A stretch of DNA of 64,000 bases from Acarospora socialis (taxonomy: Eukaryota; Ascomycota; Lecanoromycetes; Acarosporales; Acarosporaceae), in the NCBI GenBank assembly GCA_025617375.2, contig JAMYGW020000018.1, forward strand, positions 36,001 through 100,000. Direction: 5' to 3'. The notes under the pieces are model-generated. The model ran no database searches, was not told the DNA's origin, and worked only from the letters and a program-made list of their open reading frames with translations. The stretch's first letter is position 1. Every line of letters starts with the position of its first letter. Both the position numbers and the translations under genes were made by a program. Below are positions 11,701 to 23,075 of the stretch, in pieces.

Positions 11701-12189
11701 TCTGCATGGGAGATCGCGCATCTGCCGGGTATTGGTCCTTACGCCATTGATAGCTGGCGAATATTCTGCAGAGATAAGCTTCGCGGTCTCGCAACTGGTT
11801 GGAACGGTGAAGGGGCAGCATCTCGAGGTTTTGAGCCCGAGTGGCGCAGAGTAGTGCCTCTGGATAAAGAGTTGAGAGCATTTTTGAGGTGGATGTGGCT
11901 ACGACACGGGTGGGATTGGGATCCATTGACTGGAACGAGGACGTTGGCCAGCGACGATCTGATCCTGCAAGCGACTAGAGGTGGTACAGCACACGAGAGA
12001 GGTGACGGCAACTGGGTTCTAAAACCCCAAGACGGAGAGGTTGAGCCTTCGCTTATCCAGCTACGGGGAGATGGGGAAGAAGCAATTCAAGTGGTACACA
12101 GTCACGGGGAGTGCATCCAGGATACAGAGATCTGTAGTGGAGGACATTGTAATATGTGGGCGGTCCAGACTGTTGATTTTTCCATTTGA
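8786..12189 (+). CDS. MBD4-like HhH-GPD DNA glycosylase with long disordered N-terminus
   Basis: I model this as one gene with an intron ending in CAATAG at 10843: join(8786..10745, 10844..12189), 1101 aa. A donor at 10764 would also keep frame. Without an intron, one frame stops at 10843 and the next opens at 10861, a gap too small for two genes. Residues 1-110 are low complexity. About 115-215 is a folded-looking segment (FTPQDLDLLLTL...). Then come about 440 residues of Lys/Glu/Ser-rich disorder with many KKRKR-type nuclear localisation signals. The C-terminal glycosylase domain has LNKTKGQTA, the helix-hairpin-helix LPGIGPYA at about 947-954 and a VPLDK motif whose Asp (about 994) matches the MBD4 catalytic Asp. 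By family it removes T or U from G mismatches in DNA, in the nucleus. No methyl-CpG-binding domain is visible. The start at 8786 or the Met two codons later are both possible. Confidence 0.8.
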
Positions 12190-12879
12190 GTAAACTTGCA
12201 TTGCCCCGTGTAACAGAATGTACAGGATTTCGGCGGTCCCTTCAATGTTATAGTGTATATATCAGTTCTACATGCTCCTTAAGGGTCGAAGACCTCCAAT
12301 GACAAGGCACCTTCACCCACATGCCAAGAGCAATCCTCAAATTGCATACATCATTGATTCTGGGCGCAGCAAGGCGGTGTAATGACCTTCTGTGAATCTC
12401 GAACAATTTCTGCCCAGCAAGGAGCTTGGCAGTCTTGATCACTATCAGTGGCACAAATTCCCTGCAACATCAACCAAGGGATATCAACGGATATCGACTT
12501 TCAAGGTAAGGCCTGCTATATGCGGAAGTACACATATGAATACCTCACTTATACCGACGTATGTATCCAGCCAAGACTCGTGCCAAGCTGACAACGGCTA
12601 CTCCCTTTCCGCCAAGAGATGTGCTTATGTCGATCACGACGTTTCACAGCAACAACAATTCCTTGGGCTGGATGCCCGCCATTATCGCCTGTGGTATATT
12701 CAATGGCTCCGTGCGACATATTCAAGGATGCGGGAACCCATGTACGGACCCGCTCCGGAGTCTTGGTCTTGGCATTATGCATGCAGGTGGACTTCCTTTG
12801 CGTTATCGCCCCTTATCCCGGCGGCTGTGTACGCGTCCACGCAAGCGGTGCACTCTGCACTGGACATAGTACAAGAACA
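12190..12879. other. Intergenic region
   Basis: Between the glycosylase (+) and the MFS permease (+). Long plus-strand open frames cross this region and the start of the permease, but they lie in frames that conflict with the permease exons and have no family signature. I treat them as chance. Nothing else is recognised. Confidence 0.45.
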
Positions 12880-14484
12880 ATGGAAGCCCCGGACGAGAGC
12901 AATCCAGTTGACATCTTCACAGAGAGATGGTCCGACTCCAAACCATTCTTCTTCGCGGGGTGAATCCCAGCGAGAAAAGTTTCGAAGACCAGCCGACTCC
13001 GGACGTAACTGTCAACCCGGAACCCATCCAGACCTATTCAATTCCGGGATGGCGAGCCTACGGGGCGGCGCTCGGAGGCCATCTAATGATGGCGAATTGC
13101 TGGTGAGATTAACCCTGCTTTGTCTGGCCGGTGGCCGGCGATATGTAACTGACGATATAGGGGCCTGATCACAACATACGGTGCTTTTCTGCCCTATTAC
13201 CAGGACCATCTCTTGCCAGACACCGACGACTTCTTACTGAGCCTGATCGGGAGCACTCAGTCGTTCCTCGTCCTTCTGTTCTCCGGGTTCGTCGGTCGAT
13301 TGCTCGATGCGGGCTTTCATCGGTCAATCGCCATCACTGGCTCGAGTCTTCTGACGGTCGGTACTTTGACTCTCAGCTGGACTAGTGGTGACGGCGGCCA
13401 AGGCGAAGGTAACTATGGTCTGATATGGTTGACTTCTGCATTCATCGCCGGGCTCGGGGAAGCTTGCTTTTTTGTTTTCTCTTCACAGAATGCCGCAGCG
13501 TGGTTTCCACGCTCGAAAAGTCCGGCCGTGGGCTTTACATCTTCCGGAGCAGCTTTGGGTGAGCATTCCCGGAGCCTAACCCATGGCATCGCTGACTGGA
13601 TGCAAGGCGGCCTTGTGTATCCTCTGATGTTCAAATACACTATCGGCAAGCACGGCTTTCAAGTCGCCGTCTGGTGTCTGTTCGGTGCGGTCTCCGGTAC
13701 ATCGTGGCTTGCAGCTCTATTATCGGGTCGAAACCCGGATACGCGACCGCGGAAAGTCGAGAAATATCTGAGCCTCGCGCCTTGGTGGGACACGTCCGCT
13801 TATGCAAACCCATGTTATCGATGGTATACTGCTGCCACCTGTCTCGTGTTCTTCGGATTCTATTCCCTGCCGTTCTTCGTTGGAGTCTGGGCGGAGGAGA
13901 GGGGTCTGGGATGCAAAGAAGATATCCTAGGGGGAACAGGAGTTCACCTTTGCAAGCACCACTTCCAAACGTTCTGGTTTGTATCCATTATGAACGGATG
14001 CAGTTTCCCCGGGAGGCTGGGTGGACCTGCAATTGCTCATAGGTACGTGCGACGACACAGTCACGGTGGACAACCATCGCTGACCACACTCAGGTTCGGA
14101 GCTCTCAACGTTTATATATTCTCCGCCGCTGCTACTTCCATATTCTGTTTCCTTTTCTGGCCACTGGCTATCAACACCGCCGGCGCCATTGCGTTCTGCG
14201 TCTTATTTGGTGTATTTGGAGGTGCCGTGGTCGCACTACCCGCGGCCTGCGTGTCGGAGATACTGGCCGGGAAGCAAGAACGGCTAGGGCAATGGACAGG
14301 CATGTCGTTCACATGTAGCGCGGCATGGTCTCTCGCAGGTCCCGCCATAGTCGGAGCCCTAGTCAGCCAGTTCGGTATCCTCGCTCCGGGGTTGTGGGGT
14401 GGGTCATCGTTGCTGCTTGCCGCGCTGTGTATGGCGATTGCGCGATACCACGCAGGGCGAGAAGCTCGAATGAACGACGATTGA
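12880..14484 (+). CDS. MFS transporter, monocarboxylate-permease-like
   Basis: Proposed exons: 12880..12929, 12971..13102, 13161..13558, 13607..14042, 14094..14484, giving 468 aa. Introns 2-4 are solid (GTGAGA/ATAG, GTGAGC/CAAG, GTACGT/CAG); the last two are in-frame and would otherwise insert non-family sequence. Transmembrane segments start at GWRAYGAALGGHLMMANCWG, with about 12 hydrophobic helices following. The pattern (GLITTYGAF early, GAALGGLVYP, MNGCSFPGR after the loop, two six-helix halves) fits fungal monocarboxylate-porter-like permeases; the substrate is unknown. The first exon is uncertain. The ATG at 12880 reaches a TGA at 12961 unless a weak 41-bp intron (12930-12970) is removed or one G is restored in the GGGG run at 12957-12960. 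Confidence 0.75.
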
Positions 14485-15206
14485 CATGGCCTGGCGTTCC
14501 TTCAGATGCAGCGTGTGGCCTTTCTATCGATAAGACGCACCTATACATAACTTAGACCAGATAGACACTAGATCATTGCAGCGATTTATCATACTACATC
14601 GTTTCTACTCGCTCCCAAATAGTAATATAGCGGTGATATTCTCATCATCCTTGTAGTTGTGTACCTCAGTAAATCTGCCTGAAGTTCCTGAGGGTGTCCA
14701 TGCAGGGTGAGGTGGCCCAAAGAGAAGCGGCCAAGTCGACCGCGCAGCACCCCGGGATTCAGTCCGCAACTCAGTCCGTAGTTGGTGGAAAAACATCTCC
14801 AACTTTTCTCAATCAGTGAAGCGACATAACCAGTGCGACGTGAGCCCGATTTCTGCTCTGCTCTTCAAGTCTTATTACCCTACCTTGGATTCTTTCCTTA
14901 TCAGCTCGCTGCGCAGCTGCGCAGCTTCATATGGCCTTCCACCGTCAATCGTTCACATCCGTTTCAAGGCACACTCCAACTGACAGCAACATCGATCCTT
15001 TCACTCATCTCTTATTCGCCGTGGACGCCTGCTCTACCTGCTGGTCTAGGTTAGCCGCGCCCGCCACAATTCACCTAAGCGCTTGAGAACCCGCACCACT
15101 GCCATCATCCCAGAGCACATCAACTACAAGCCGCGATCCCTTAAGCGCTGTGCCACCTCTACTAAACCCTCAATCCTACAAACTATCATTCGCGTATACA
15201 CCGGCC
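14485..15206. other. Intergenic region
   Basis: Promoter region of the large gene at 15207, with long pyrimidine-rich leader-like stretches after 14860. No RNA gene, exon or repeat is recognised. Confidence 0.45.
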
Positions 15207-17786
15207 ATGCCATCGAAGACCCTCGAGAAGGATCGCGATCGTGATCGAGAGATTTCAAAGAAGGATCGTCACCGATCATCTCGCTCCTCTCACAAGAAAA
15301 CCACCAAAGACCGTGAGAAAGATTCAACCAAGCCCGCCAGATCATCAACGACCAGCACTCCGACACCGAAGCGAAGGTCTTCAATGCCTATACCTGAGCT
15401 GGAACGAAGAGCTTCCTCCTCCTCCCCTTACGGCTCGAAAACATCCCTACCGTACCCGAGCTTTTCCAAGGCGCATAGCAAGGAAGCGGTTGGCAGCAGA
15501 GAGAATGTCATACCTCGCAGAATGGCATTGTATACACCTGACCCGACGGACTTGGACGCCAGGAAAGAAGGAGTTGTTGAGGGGACAAGAACTCATGTGG
15601 TGGTGAATGATCCTGGAGGTGAAGCTCCGCCTAGCCCTCCTTTGACGACAGTGGCGCCGGATATCAAGAGGGAGAACAGTAAGGGAAGCTTGAGGAAGGT
15701 GACGGTAGAGTTGGAGCAAGAGTTGGAACCGGAGAGTAATATTGTGGTTGATGAAGGCGTAACCGAGATGCGGCCGCGGATTTCCAAGTCCAAGAATAGC
15801 CTACGACGGTTGGCGAAGGAGGATGGCAGCTCAACGACGCGACGATCCAAGTCTAGTAGCACGGCTGCGAAGCCGAAGCGCAACCTGTTCCCCACGGTGG
15901 AGGACTCGTCGTCGTTCACCAAGAGTACTGATTCGTTGTCTCCGGCACCTTCGTCCGCGACGGGTACGGCGACGGTCACTGATTCCGACGCAACCTCGAT
16001 CGCTCCGACATATCAAAAGGTGCAACAGCAGCAAACGCCAGACGCTGATGACGAACAGTCGCCTAGCATTGAGGTCGAGTGTCCAACACCGAGGGACGCA
16101 GTATTTCCCTCTATCGACTCCTACCGCAAACATACACCGATTGTAGATGTCCCTATGCCAGGTGGTCAGACTACGAACTATTACACCTCACCAATGCCAC
16201 CGCCACCACCACCTCCGCCTATGATGCCAGTGGAAATACCAAGAGTTGACTACCTATTGCAGAACGGGGGGCTACCGCACAATGTGGCGAGAACGTTTCT
16301 GGGCAAGCCCAGTGTTCCCCAATCGTATCAGCAATACGCGTCTCCGCAACTACCGGCAGCCGCCGCAGCAGAAGTCGAGAAGATATTTGCTCCTTTCAAC
16401 CGGTTATTAGATGACTATACTAATGTTATGTCAAAGAACGGATCTCTGGCGGTGGCAACCGGTTACCGCTCTGTGGCTCGACGACTACTTGACAGGCTGG
16501 AAGCTGTCTTCTCCCGCGATATATCTACAGAATCTTGTCATTGTGTAATATGCCAGACAGGTCCATCTTCTTCACACCTGAGCGAGTACGAGCAAGGAGT
16601 CAGCTGGGGTGAAGTGCTGGAGCTTGTGTCTGGACGCCGAGACCTGCCTCAATGGCCAGCCTTCTCCATGGAACCCTCTCCTGTCGGTCTTGGTATTTCA
16701 ACTCTCGAGCGCAGGACGCCGATGCAGAAACTTGACATTGACGTGCCAGAAGAGTTCCGTGAACACTATCTACAGCAGTCACGAAAGACCAAACAGTCGG
16801 TGGACCGATGGCTTGCCAGCCAGCCTCAACAACCCAGCAACCCGCCGGCAGAAGTGGATGACGAGACTCTGACATTTGCCATGCTGACTCACCTGATCCC
16901 AGAACAGAGGTCGATGTTTACCGCGTTGTTGGGATCGGTGTGCAGTCGGCCGCCTTCAAGAGCGGCAACACCGTTAGAGAGACCGAGACCGGAGTTTCTC
17001 GTAAGGACAGGACTCGCCATCCAGCGTTTGTATCGATTATCAAAGCCGCCACGCGATCCCGAGTCGGCGATTTATCTCCTCAACAACCCGACATTGCATA
17101 ACGTTCTAACCACAATAGCCGCGATCAGCGACGACGAATGGGAAATCCTCACTTCCGGGCGATTTGATGGATTCTTGCGAAGCGGAGCCGAAGACCAAAC
17201 TCCTCACCACGTAGCAACCGCAATGCTATCCCGAACGCCATCCCGAGGCCCTAACTCCCTAAGCCGCACGACCACCCCCTTTAATGCCGCACTCGGACAG
17301 ACAAACGGATCCTTCCGCGCTTTCACACCGCACGATCCCGCTCTCTCCCGAGGCCCAACACCCGCACCCGCCAGCGTCGGCGCGCCCGTCACCCTCGACG
17401 AAGAGACCGAGATCGGCGTCCTCGCCGAAGTCGAACGCGAAATCTACCTGGGCATGGAAGCGCTCGAGGACGCGTTCGAAGCGCTGCACTGCAAGGCCGA
17501 AGCTGTCCGTCAAGCGCTACGGCAACGTGGCGCTGGACTATCCATGGCTAGCCAGGCGAGACGGGGATCAATGGGCGTAGAAGTCAGGCTCGGGACGCCG
17601 GCTATGGGCGGAGGGGTAGGGGTGTCGTGGGAGAGCGAGACGGATGATGGGATCGACGATGGGATATCGGAGCTCGCGCCCGACGATTCGGCTAGTAACG
17701 TGTCGAGGAGTAGGGTGCGGAGGCCGAAGAGGAGGAACGAGAGGAGGACGCCGGCGCCGGTGGAGGAGGAGGAAGAGAGTGGGTGA
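15207..17786 (+). CDS. Conserved fungal protein of unknown function, disordered ends
   Basis: Single exon, 859 aa from the ATG at 15207 (an in-frame ATG at 15150 would add 19 residues). Residues 1-320 are Ser/Lys/Arg-rich, opening with a KDRDRDRE charged run. A proline run (MPPPPPPPPMM) precedes a conserved-looking core that starts PRVDYLLQNGGLP. The core continues with a helix-rich part including LLDDY, ATGYRSVARRLLDRLEAVF and a CHCVIC motif that could bind metal. The rest alternates disorder with helices, including a segment ending HCKAEAVRQALRQ, and finishes in an acidic tail. I recognise the core as conserved among filamentous fungi but know no established function. There is no signal peptide or membrane segment. 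Nuclear or cytoplasmic localisation is inferred from the basic tracts. Confidence 0.8.
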   Translation: MPSKTLEKDRDRDREISKKDRHRSSRSSHKKTTKDREKDSTKPARSSTTSTPTPKRRSSMPIPELERRASSSSPYGSKTSLPYPSFSKAHSKEAVGSRENVIPRRMALYTPDPTDLDARKEGVVEGTRTHVVVNDPGGEAPPSPPLTTVAPDIKRENSKGSLRKVTVELEQELEPESNIVVDEGVTEMRPRISKSKNSLRRLAKEDGSSTTRRSKSSSTAAKPKRNLFPTVEDSSSFTKSTDSLSPAPSSATGTATVTDSDATSIAPTYQKVQQQQTPDADDEQSPSIEVECPTPRDAVFPSIDSYRKHTPIVDVPMPGGQTTNYYTSPMPPPPPPPPMMPVEIPRVDYLLQNGGLPHNVARTFLGKPSVPQSYQQYASPQLPAAAAAEVEKIFAPFNRLLDDYTNVMSKNGSLAVATGYRSVARRLLDRLEAVFSRDISTESCHCVICQTGPSSSHLSEYEQGVSWGEVLELVSGRRDLPQWPAFSMEPSPVGLGISTLERRTPMQKLDIDVPEEFREHYLQQSRKTKQSVDRWLASQPQQPSNPPAEVDDETLTFAMLTHLIPEQRSMFTALLGSVCSRPPSRAATPLERPRPEFLVRTGLAIQRLYRLSKPPRDPESAIYLLNNPTLHNVLTTIAAISDDEWEILTSGRFDGFLRSGAEDQTPHHVATAMLSRTPSRGPNSLSRTTTPFNAALGQTNGSFRAFTPHDPALSRGPTPAPASVGAPVTLDEETEIGVLAEVEREIYLGMEALEDAFEALHCKAEAVRQALRQRGAGLSMASQARRGSMGVEVRLGTPAMGGGVGVSWESETDDGIDDGISELAPDDSASNVSRSRVRRPKRRNERRTPAPVEEEEESG

Positions 17787-18907
17787 GGTGGTTGGCACGA
17801 GAGCTGGTGTGGGATGGGATGTCATGGGATGGGATTGGGTGGCGTACCGAATGTTGGGTTTGGGGGTGTCCATTTCGCTAGTGCTACGTCGATTGCGTCG
17901 GGGTGAAGGGTTCTCTGGGTCTCTCTGGCACATAACTACCATACAGACATGTGAATAGTTTTGGTGAGGTAGCTAGCTAGCGGGTCGGCGTCTGCAAGGC
18001 AGATATGGGACGATGCTTGGCGCTGGACGGCTTTCGTGGGTCAAGAACGTTTTGCCAATGGCTTTTGATCCACTATCCGGACTGGAAACCCGGCTGGCAA
18101 AAGTGGTACGCTTACCTAGTGCTGTACTCAAATCTGGCGGGCTTTACCGCAGAGTAACTTCCGTACCTTGACCTACTAGTAACTACGTAGTGACATTTAA
18201 AACTCATTTACACCATATGCGATTGGATGGTAAATTGTGCAGTGCTATTGCAAGCCCAAGGAGTCGACTTCAGATCACCTCAAAATATGCATCAATTCTC
18301 TACAAATTTCAAACTATACAACAATTTCATGTATCAAGTTGAGTGTCCTTCGTAGCTATAAAGCTGCACGAGGACAATAACTTGAAGGTTATCAACATCT
18401 ACAGTTCAGATCCATCTCCATCAGCTTTGTTCCTGTTTCTTGTTCTTATCTTCTGCTTTCTTTGCTCATCGTTGTCTCCATCTTCATCTCAGTGTGCAGT
18501 CTCATCCTTATCTTGATCTTCATCTCCATCATTCCCCCAACATTTATATTTAACACGGCTCTACCCTTCGGGCAGGAATTTGGGCCTCTTTCCTCCTCAC
18601 TTCTGTTCAAAATCCACTTACCTCAACTCTCAACACTTTGGCTACCTCGGTACGAAGAGAAGTACCACCACTTCAGCGCTTATCCAGCCAATCAATATAA
18701 TGGTCTCTGTAGGAAGGCCCTACAGAGCCAAGTTCACAAGTGTCACACTACCTTTGAGTAATCGAAAACGAGTTTGGATGCTCTGAAGTACCTTTGATGC
18801 ATAAGTTGTACTGTGGTGCACGCAAACTATCAGATTGAGCTTTGATAGGCTTGGTGAAACTTTGAGTTGTCGTAAGCCGTTGTGGTGAAATACTGATTAT
18901 GTGGTGC
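17787..18907. other. Intergenic region before the transposon nest
   Basis: Gene-free stretch of about 1.1 kb. 18420-18540 is a low-complexity CTTCATC-type pyrimidine region. A plus-strand open frame (18462-18761) crosses it but looks compositional. The sequence still contains CpG and GpG dinucleotides, unlike the nest that starts at 18908. Confidence 0.5.
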
Positions 18908-18918
18908 CATGAATCTCA

Positions 18919-18961
18919 GGATGTCTCAGGACAGGATGTCAGGACAGAACCTGCTAACCAA
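18919..18961 (+). repeat. MULE left terminal inverted repeat
   Basis: 43 bp starting GGATGTCTCAGGACAGGA and ending CTGCTAACCAA. It matches the reverse complement of 47641-47683 at 40 of 43 positions. The three differences are two CpG and one CpC (other strand) transitions, all in this copy. Confidence 0.9.
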
Positions 18962-19176
18962 CTTAGACATGAAGAAGGAGATTATGCAGAACTAAATTCA
19001 TAGATAGAAAGCTAGAATTTAGACTGTGAATTAGAATCAGATTAACAATAATTCTACTCATTATTATTGTGAAGATAGAGCATGAACAGAAAAAGAAAAA
19101 TGTATATAACTACAACATATCATATAGAAACTTGTAGACATTAATAGAACAATTTACTATATAAACTACATACAAA

Positions 19177-20922
19177 ATGAATCAAATTCTGTCTTTCAGT
19201 CTCATAATTGCACCTGAAGTTCTCAAAGACTTTCAGAAAGTTTGCAATTCAATTTTTCAAGAGCATTTAATCAAACTCTATAAAAATGAAGAAGTCAGTA
19301 ACAAGAAAACAGAAAGATAAAGACTTCTAGACTATGTTTTTAGTCAGAAATATGTTTTCATCACAGAAATTAGCAAGACAAACTGCATCATTCTTAACTG
19401 TGTTCATCATCACAAGAAGACTCAAAACAGTCAGTGACTGATGAAGAACAAAAGAAAGAAAAAATAGACATTTGTCAAGCAGAAAAACTGCAAGTATTTG
19501 ATCTATATATCTGTTAAAGAGATCTCTCATAGTTAAAGAAGAAGAACATGACTTATTGACATTACAGATGACAGTCACAATCATTCTTTCATGTTTAATT
19601 CATTTCAATATTTTTCTCATCTTTCTCAAAAGTCTGAATTCAATAGAATCATGCAACTGATCTATACACACTGTGCTATGTCAATGTTCTATGTATAGTC
19701 AGCTTGAATACTCAATCTTAACAATTTAAACATAAATAGAAAGAAGTTTTATAACTTAATATGCTCAAAAGAAATCAAAACAAAAACAGAGAAAGTGAAT
19801 ATGCTACTTATCAGTTTAGTTCTGCAACAATTTCATGTTTAACTTCTTGAAAAGTATGAAATAGATTTTCTTACTCAGAAAAAAAACAGCTCAAATTGTT
19901 CAGCAGATCTTCTTCTGCTCAATGAAGTAGATAATTTTAGCTAGATATTTTGTTAACAATTGAATGCTGAAAGTGAATGCAACATTCAATACAAATAAGC
20001 TTCACTTATTTCTTTTTGTCATCATTAACATCATCAACACTGATTTAACATTTTTCATTGCTTTCTTTCTTATAATCTTCAAATTCTTCAAGTTCTTCAC
20101 ATTTGTCAAGAAACAAATGCAGTTTCTTATGTAATATGACTGTTCTGAGTCTAGAATTGTTGTGAAAGATCAGATCAAAGATTTAATAATCTTTATGATT
20201 CAGATGAAGAAACAATGATGATGAGATGAAAAAGAAGAAGAAAAAGAAGAAGAAAAAAACTGAGTTATTCTGCAACTGTATGAGCAACATGTCATTTAAA
20301 ACATAAGAAAATGAGTGCTTCAATCAGAAAAATATAACAAAGAGAAGTATAACAAACTTACTGATTATATATGAAATTATGTAAAGTTTAAATCTATGTC
20401 TGAGATTGAACAATGATGAGAACAACTATTCATGAAGTTGAAGATTGTAAAATAAAACTATCTTTTTGAGAATTGAGTTTCTAAAGAACATCAGTTTGTT
20501 AAAATATACATTAAGAGATATTCAAATTTTGATGTCAACTTCACTCAGTGTGTTGAAAGCTATCATAACATCATTAAGAAAAGTCTTACTTGACAGCTTT
20601 CTGTCTTGAAAGTATGCACTAAATTGTTAAATCAGTTTAATAAACTTACTTAAAGACTTGTAGAAGAAGAAGATCATAGTTAAATCAATATATTTTATTT
20701 TATTGACAGAAAGATCTTTCAAATCATGCTGAATTGCATTATTCACTATGTTCTAGCTCTTCTTGCTTCAAAGTGAAAGCAGATAAAGACATAAGCATCT
20801 TAAATCAATAAGAAGAAAAAGAAGAAATCAGAGAAATCTGAATGTTTGTTAATATGTGAACTATTCATAAAATATAACTTATCTTGTTGTCACTGAATGT
20901 ATTCAGCAATTTCAGAAGACAT
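19177..20922 (+). pseudogene. MULE transposase, N-terminal and catalytic part (decayed)
   Basis: Reading from the ATG at 19177, with several stop codons and frame changes, gives recognisable MULE sequence. An N-terminal DNA-binding-type region is followed by a MULE core, around 19980-20170, with FSIAFSY-like and FTFVKEQMQFLMY-like strings and a VVVGDQ-like remnant. Near 20880-20905 there is a SWIM-type zinc motif remnant (LSCCH-stop-MY, from an LPCRHWMY-like original). The frame is cut exactly where a copia LTR begins (20923). Most stops are TGA or TAA produced by C-to-T or G-to-A change. No active protein can be made. Confidence 0.75.
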
Positions 20923-21133
20923 TGTTGAGAAGTGTGGTGTTCTAGCTGCTTTTATAGTCTTAGTTGAAACTAGTGTCAGAAATTGCTCATTACTCATATA
21001 GTTTGTGTGACAGAACATGTGAATTGACAATCTCTACAATTCACATTGATCATGATTAAGTCAATGATGTACATTTCACTAAATAGACAGTTAGTTAGCA
21101 GTATAGCACAAATATTCTTTTTATCTTTCAATA
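20923..21133 (+). repeat. Copia 5' LTR
   Basis: About 211 bp starting TGTTGAGAAG. The same sequence occurs at 46411-46620 (+) and, inverted, at about 42497-42707. The exact 3' boundary is uncertain by about 6 bp. Confidence 0.75.
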
Positions 21134-21179
21134 AATTCAATAAATTATGAGCTCAGATTAGCAAAAAGCTTTTTAGAGA

Positions 21180-21460
21180 AAGTGCATACTGTTCTAGTGT
21201 TTTGACAGCTTAATATGAGAACTTAAAGATTGAGCAAAACAAACATTATTGATTATCAATACAGAGCTCTAAGATTGAGCAAAAACAACATTCTTGACAG
21301 CTTGATACAAAATTAAAACAAACACTCTTGATTATCAATACAGAACTTAAAGATTGAGCAAAATAACATTCTCAACACTCAATACAGAGCTTTAAGATTG
21401 AGCAAAACAAGACTTACTGACAACTTGATACAATGCTCAATGATTGAGCAAACAAGCACA
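21180..21460 (+). repeat. Tandem GATTGAGCAAAAC-containing leader repeats of copia
   Basis: Several irregular units of about 50 bp share AAAGATTGAGCAAAAC and a TTGACAGCTTGATAC segment. They lie between the copia LTR and gag. A second, inverted copy is at about 42170-42450. Confidence 0.75.
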
Positions 21461-21564
21461 CATACTTCTTCTTTCTCTTATTTACATTATCTTCTTCTGT
21501 ACATCTTAATACTTCATTTTATTCATTTTTTATATTATGTGCTGACTGTCATCAAAAGCTACAT

Positions 21565-22740
21565 TATGAATTTTAACAACTTTTTCACAAAGCAACAACT
21601 CATTTCAATTCTCAGTCACAAGAACTGCAATCAATGATTTACTCTCATGAGAAAATGACTGATAAATGAAGATCTGTAATACATCATTGAGATCTCAGTG
21701 ATTAATACTTCTGTCAGTAGCTTCTTCTTTTTACTTAGCTATCTTGACTTCAAAAGTCAGAAGTCTGACACAAAAACTCTGTATTAACTCATCATCTATA
21801 TCAGTATAAATGATCAGAAATACATTACAGACAAGATTAATGTAAAGAATGCTTGAGATGTCTTGAAGTTCAAATACAAGAAGAAACTGCAGATCACTGA
21901 AAGATAATATTTGATGAAATTTATTGAATACAAAATATCAACAAATGTATTCATCAATGAAGCATAAACACATCTCAGTAAGCTGAACAGAAAAATTGCT
22001 GCAACTCAGTTTGATATAACTGATCTATTTAAGTCTGAGCAACAATTTTAGATACTTCTTTAAGCATTATTTAAGAATTACACAGTAATTCACAACACAA
22101 TCAACATTTAAAACATTTCAAACATCAAGAGAAGTCTGCAGAAGCTTCAAGAGAAAAAGATACAATTAAAGACTGTTGAGACTGTCTTATAAACAGATTG
22201 ACATAAAGAGAAAAATCTGACACATTTATATCAGCATGATGTGAAATATCATTATTGAAGATCATTAAGCTCTGACAATGACTGTTCTTCTCAGCATAAA
22301 TCAGTTAAATGTTTTCTCTGCTGTAATTTTCATCATATTTGAGACTGTGAATATCTTTTCACTGCTCATAAGAACATTGAGTTAAGAAAGTTATTTGTTT
22401 CAATTGCAATCAAGTCAGTCAGAAAGTCAGACAAGTTGTCTGCAAACAACTTACATTATAAAGACAAGATAAGATTCAAGTACAAAGACAGAAAGTATAG
22501 AGCTTTTGATGCTAAAACTAAGAAAAACAATGACTTATTCTCATCTGAGTTCAATGCAGAGAAAAACAATGAGATTGTCACTTTGTTCAAGAAAGCTATC
22601 AGTAAAATATTTAGCTTTAAATGAATTGTGAATTTTAAATGCTTTACACACATAATTAATCAATGTCAACTCTTCAGTGACTCTTTGATACACATACAGT
22701 GTCAAAGAATTAAAGTTGAAAGAAAACACTTATACTCTCA
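21565..22740 (+). pseudogene. Copia gag-protease remnant
   Basis: Frame with scattered stops from the ATG at 21565. It includes a Ty1/copia gag (strings such as KINVKNA and LKFKYKKKLQ), then a CX2CX4HX4C zinc-knuckle remnant, a Lys/Ser-rich linker (open from 22436 to 22624), and a copia-type aspartic protease remnant with the DS(G)AS motif altered to DSEAS or similar. It is truncated by the junction with chromovirus A at 22751. Confidence 0.65.
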
Positions 22741-22751
22741 CTACTGTAAAG

Positions 22752-23075
22752 TGTTACAGTCAAGTCAGAATAAGCTAAAAGCAAACTGATGTGTATATGT
22801 GAAGAGTGTATGTTCAGAGAATATCTAAATAATAATTATGTAACAGCACAACAGCTTGACAGTGAGCAGATGAGCTGAGAACTTGATTTCTCAATGTTGA
22901 GATGATGAGCAGACTCACTATATAGTAAAATTGTTTTTCTTATGAAAATAATCATGTTCAACTTAAATAACTATCTAAGAGTTAAAGATCAGAATCATTT
23001 CAGATCAACTGTTATATCAATAAGCACAAACTCTTAATTCTACATATCTGAGAAAGTTCAGATTAGAATGTTACA
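22752..23075 (+). repeat. Chromovirus A 5' LTR
   Basis: 324 bp, TGTTACAG...GTTACA. Same length as the 3' copy. Confidence 0.85.

Noticed and set aside
12392-13168. 258-codon plus-strand open frame
   Set aside because: It overlaps the permease exons in a conflicting frame and shows no family motif; the permease frame has strong transmembrane and splice evidence.
21180-21460. Possible CRISPR-like array of GATTGAGCAAAAC repeats
   Set aside because: Units are irregular and lie between the LTR and gag of a copia element, and the same array occurs inverted in the second copia copy; this is retrotransposon leader sequence in a eukaryotic genome.
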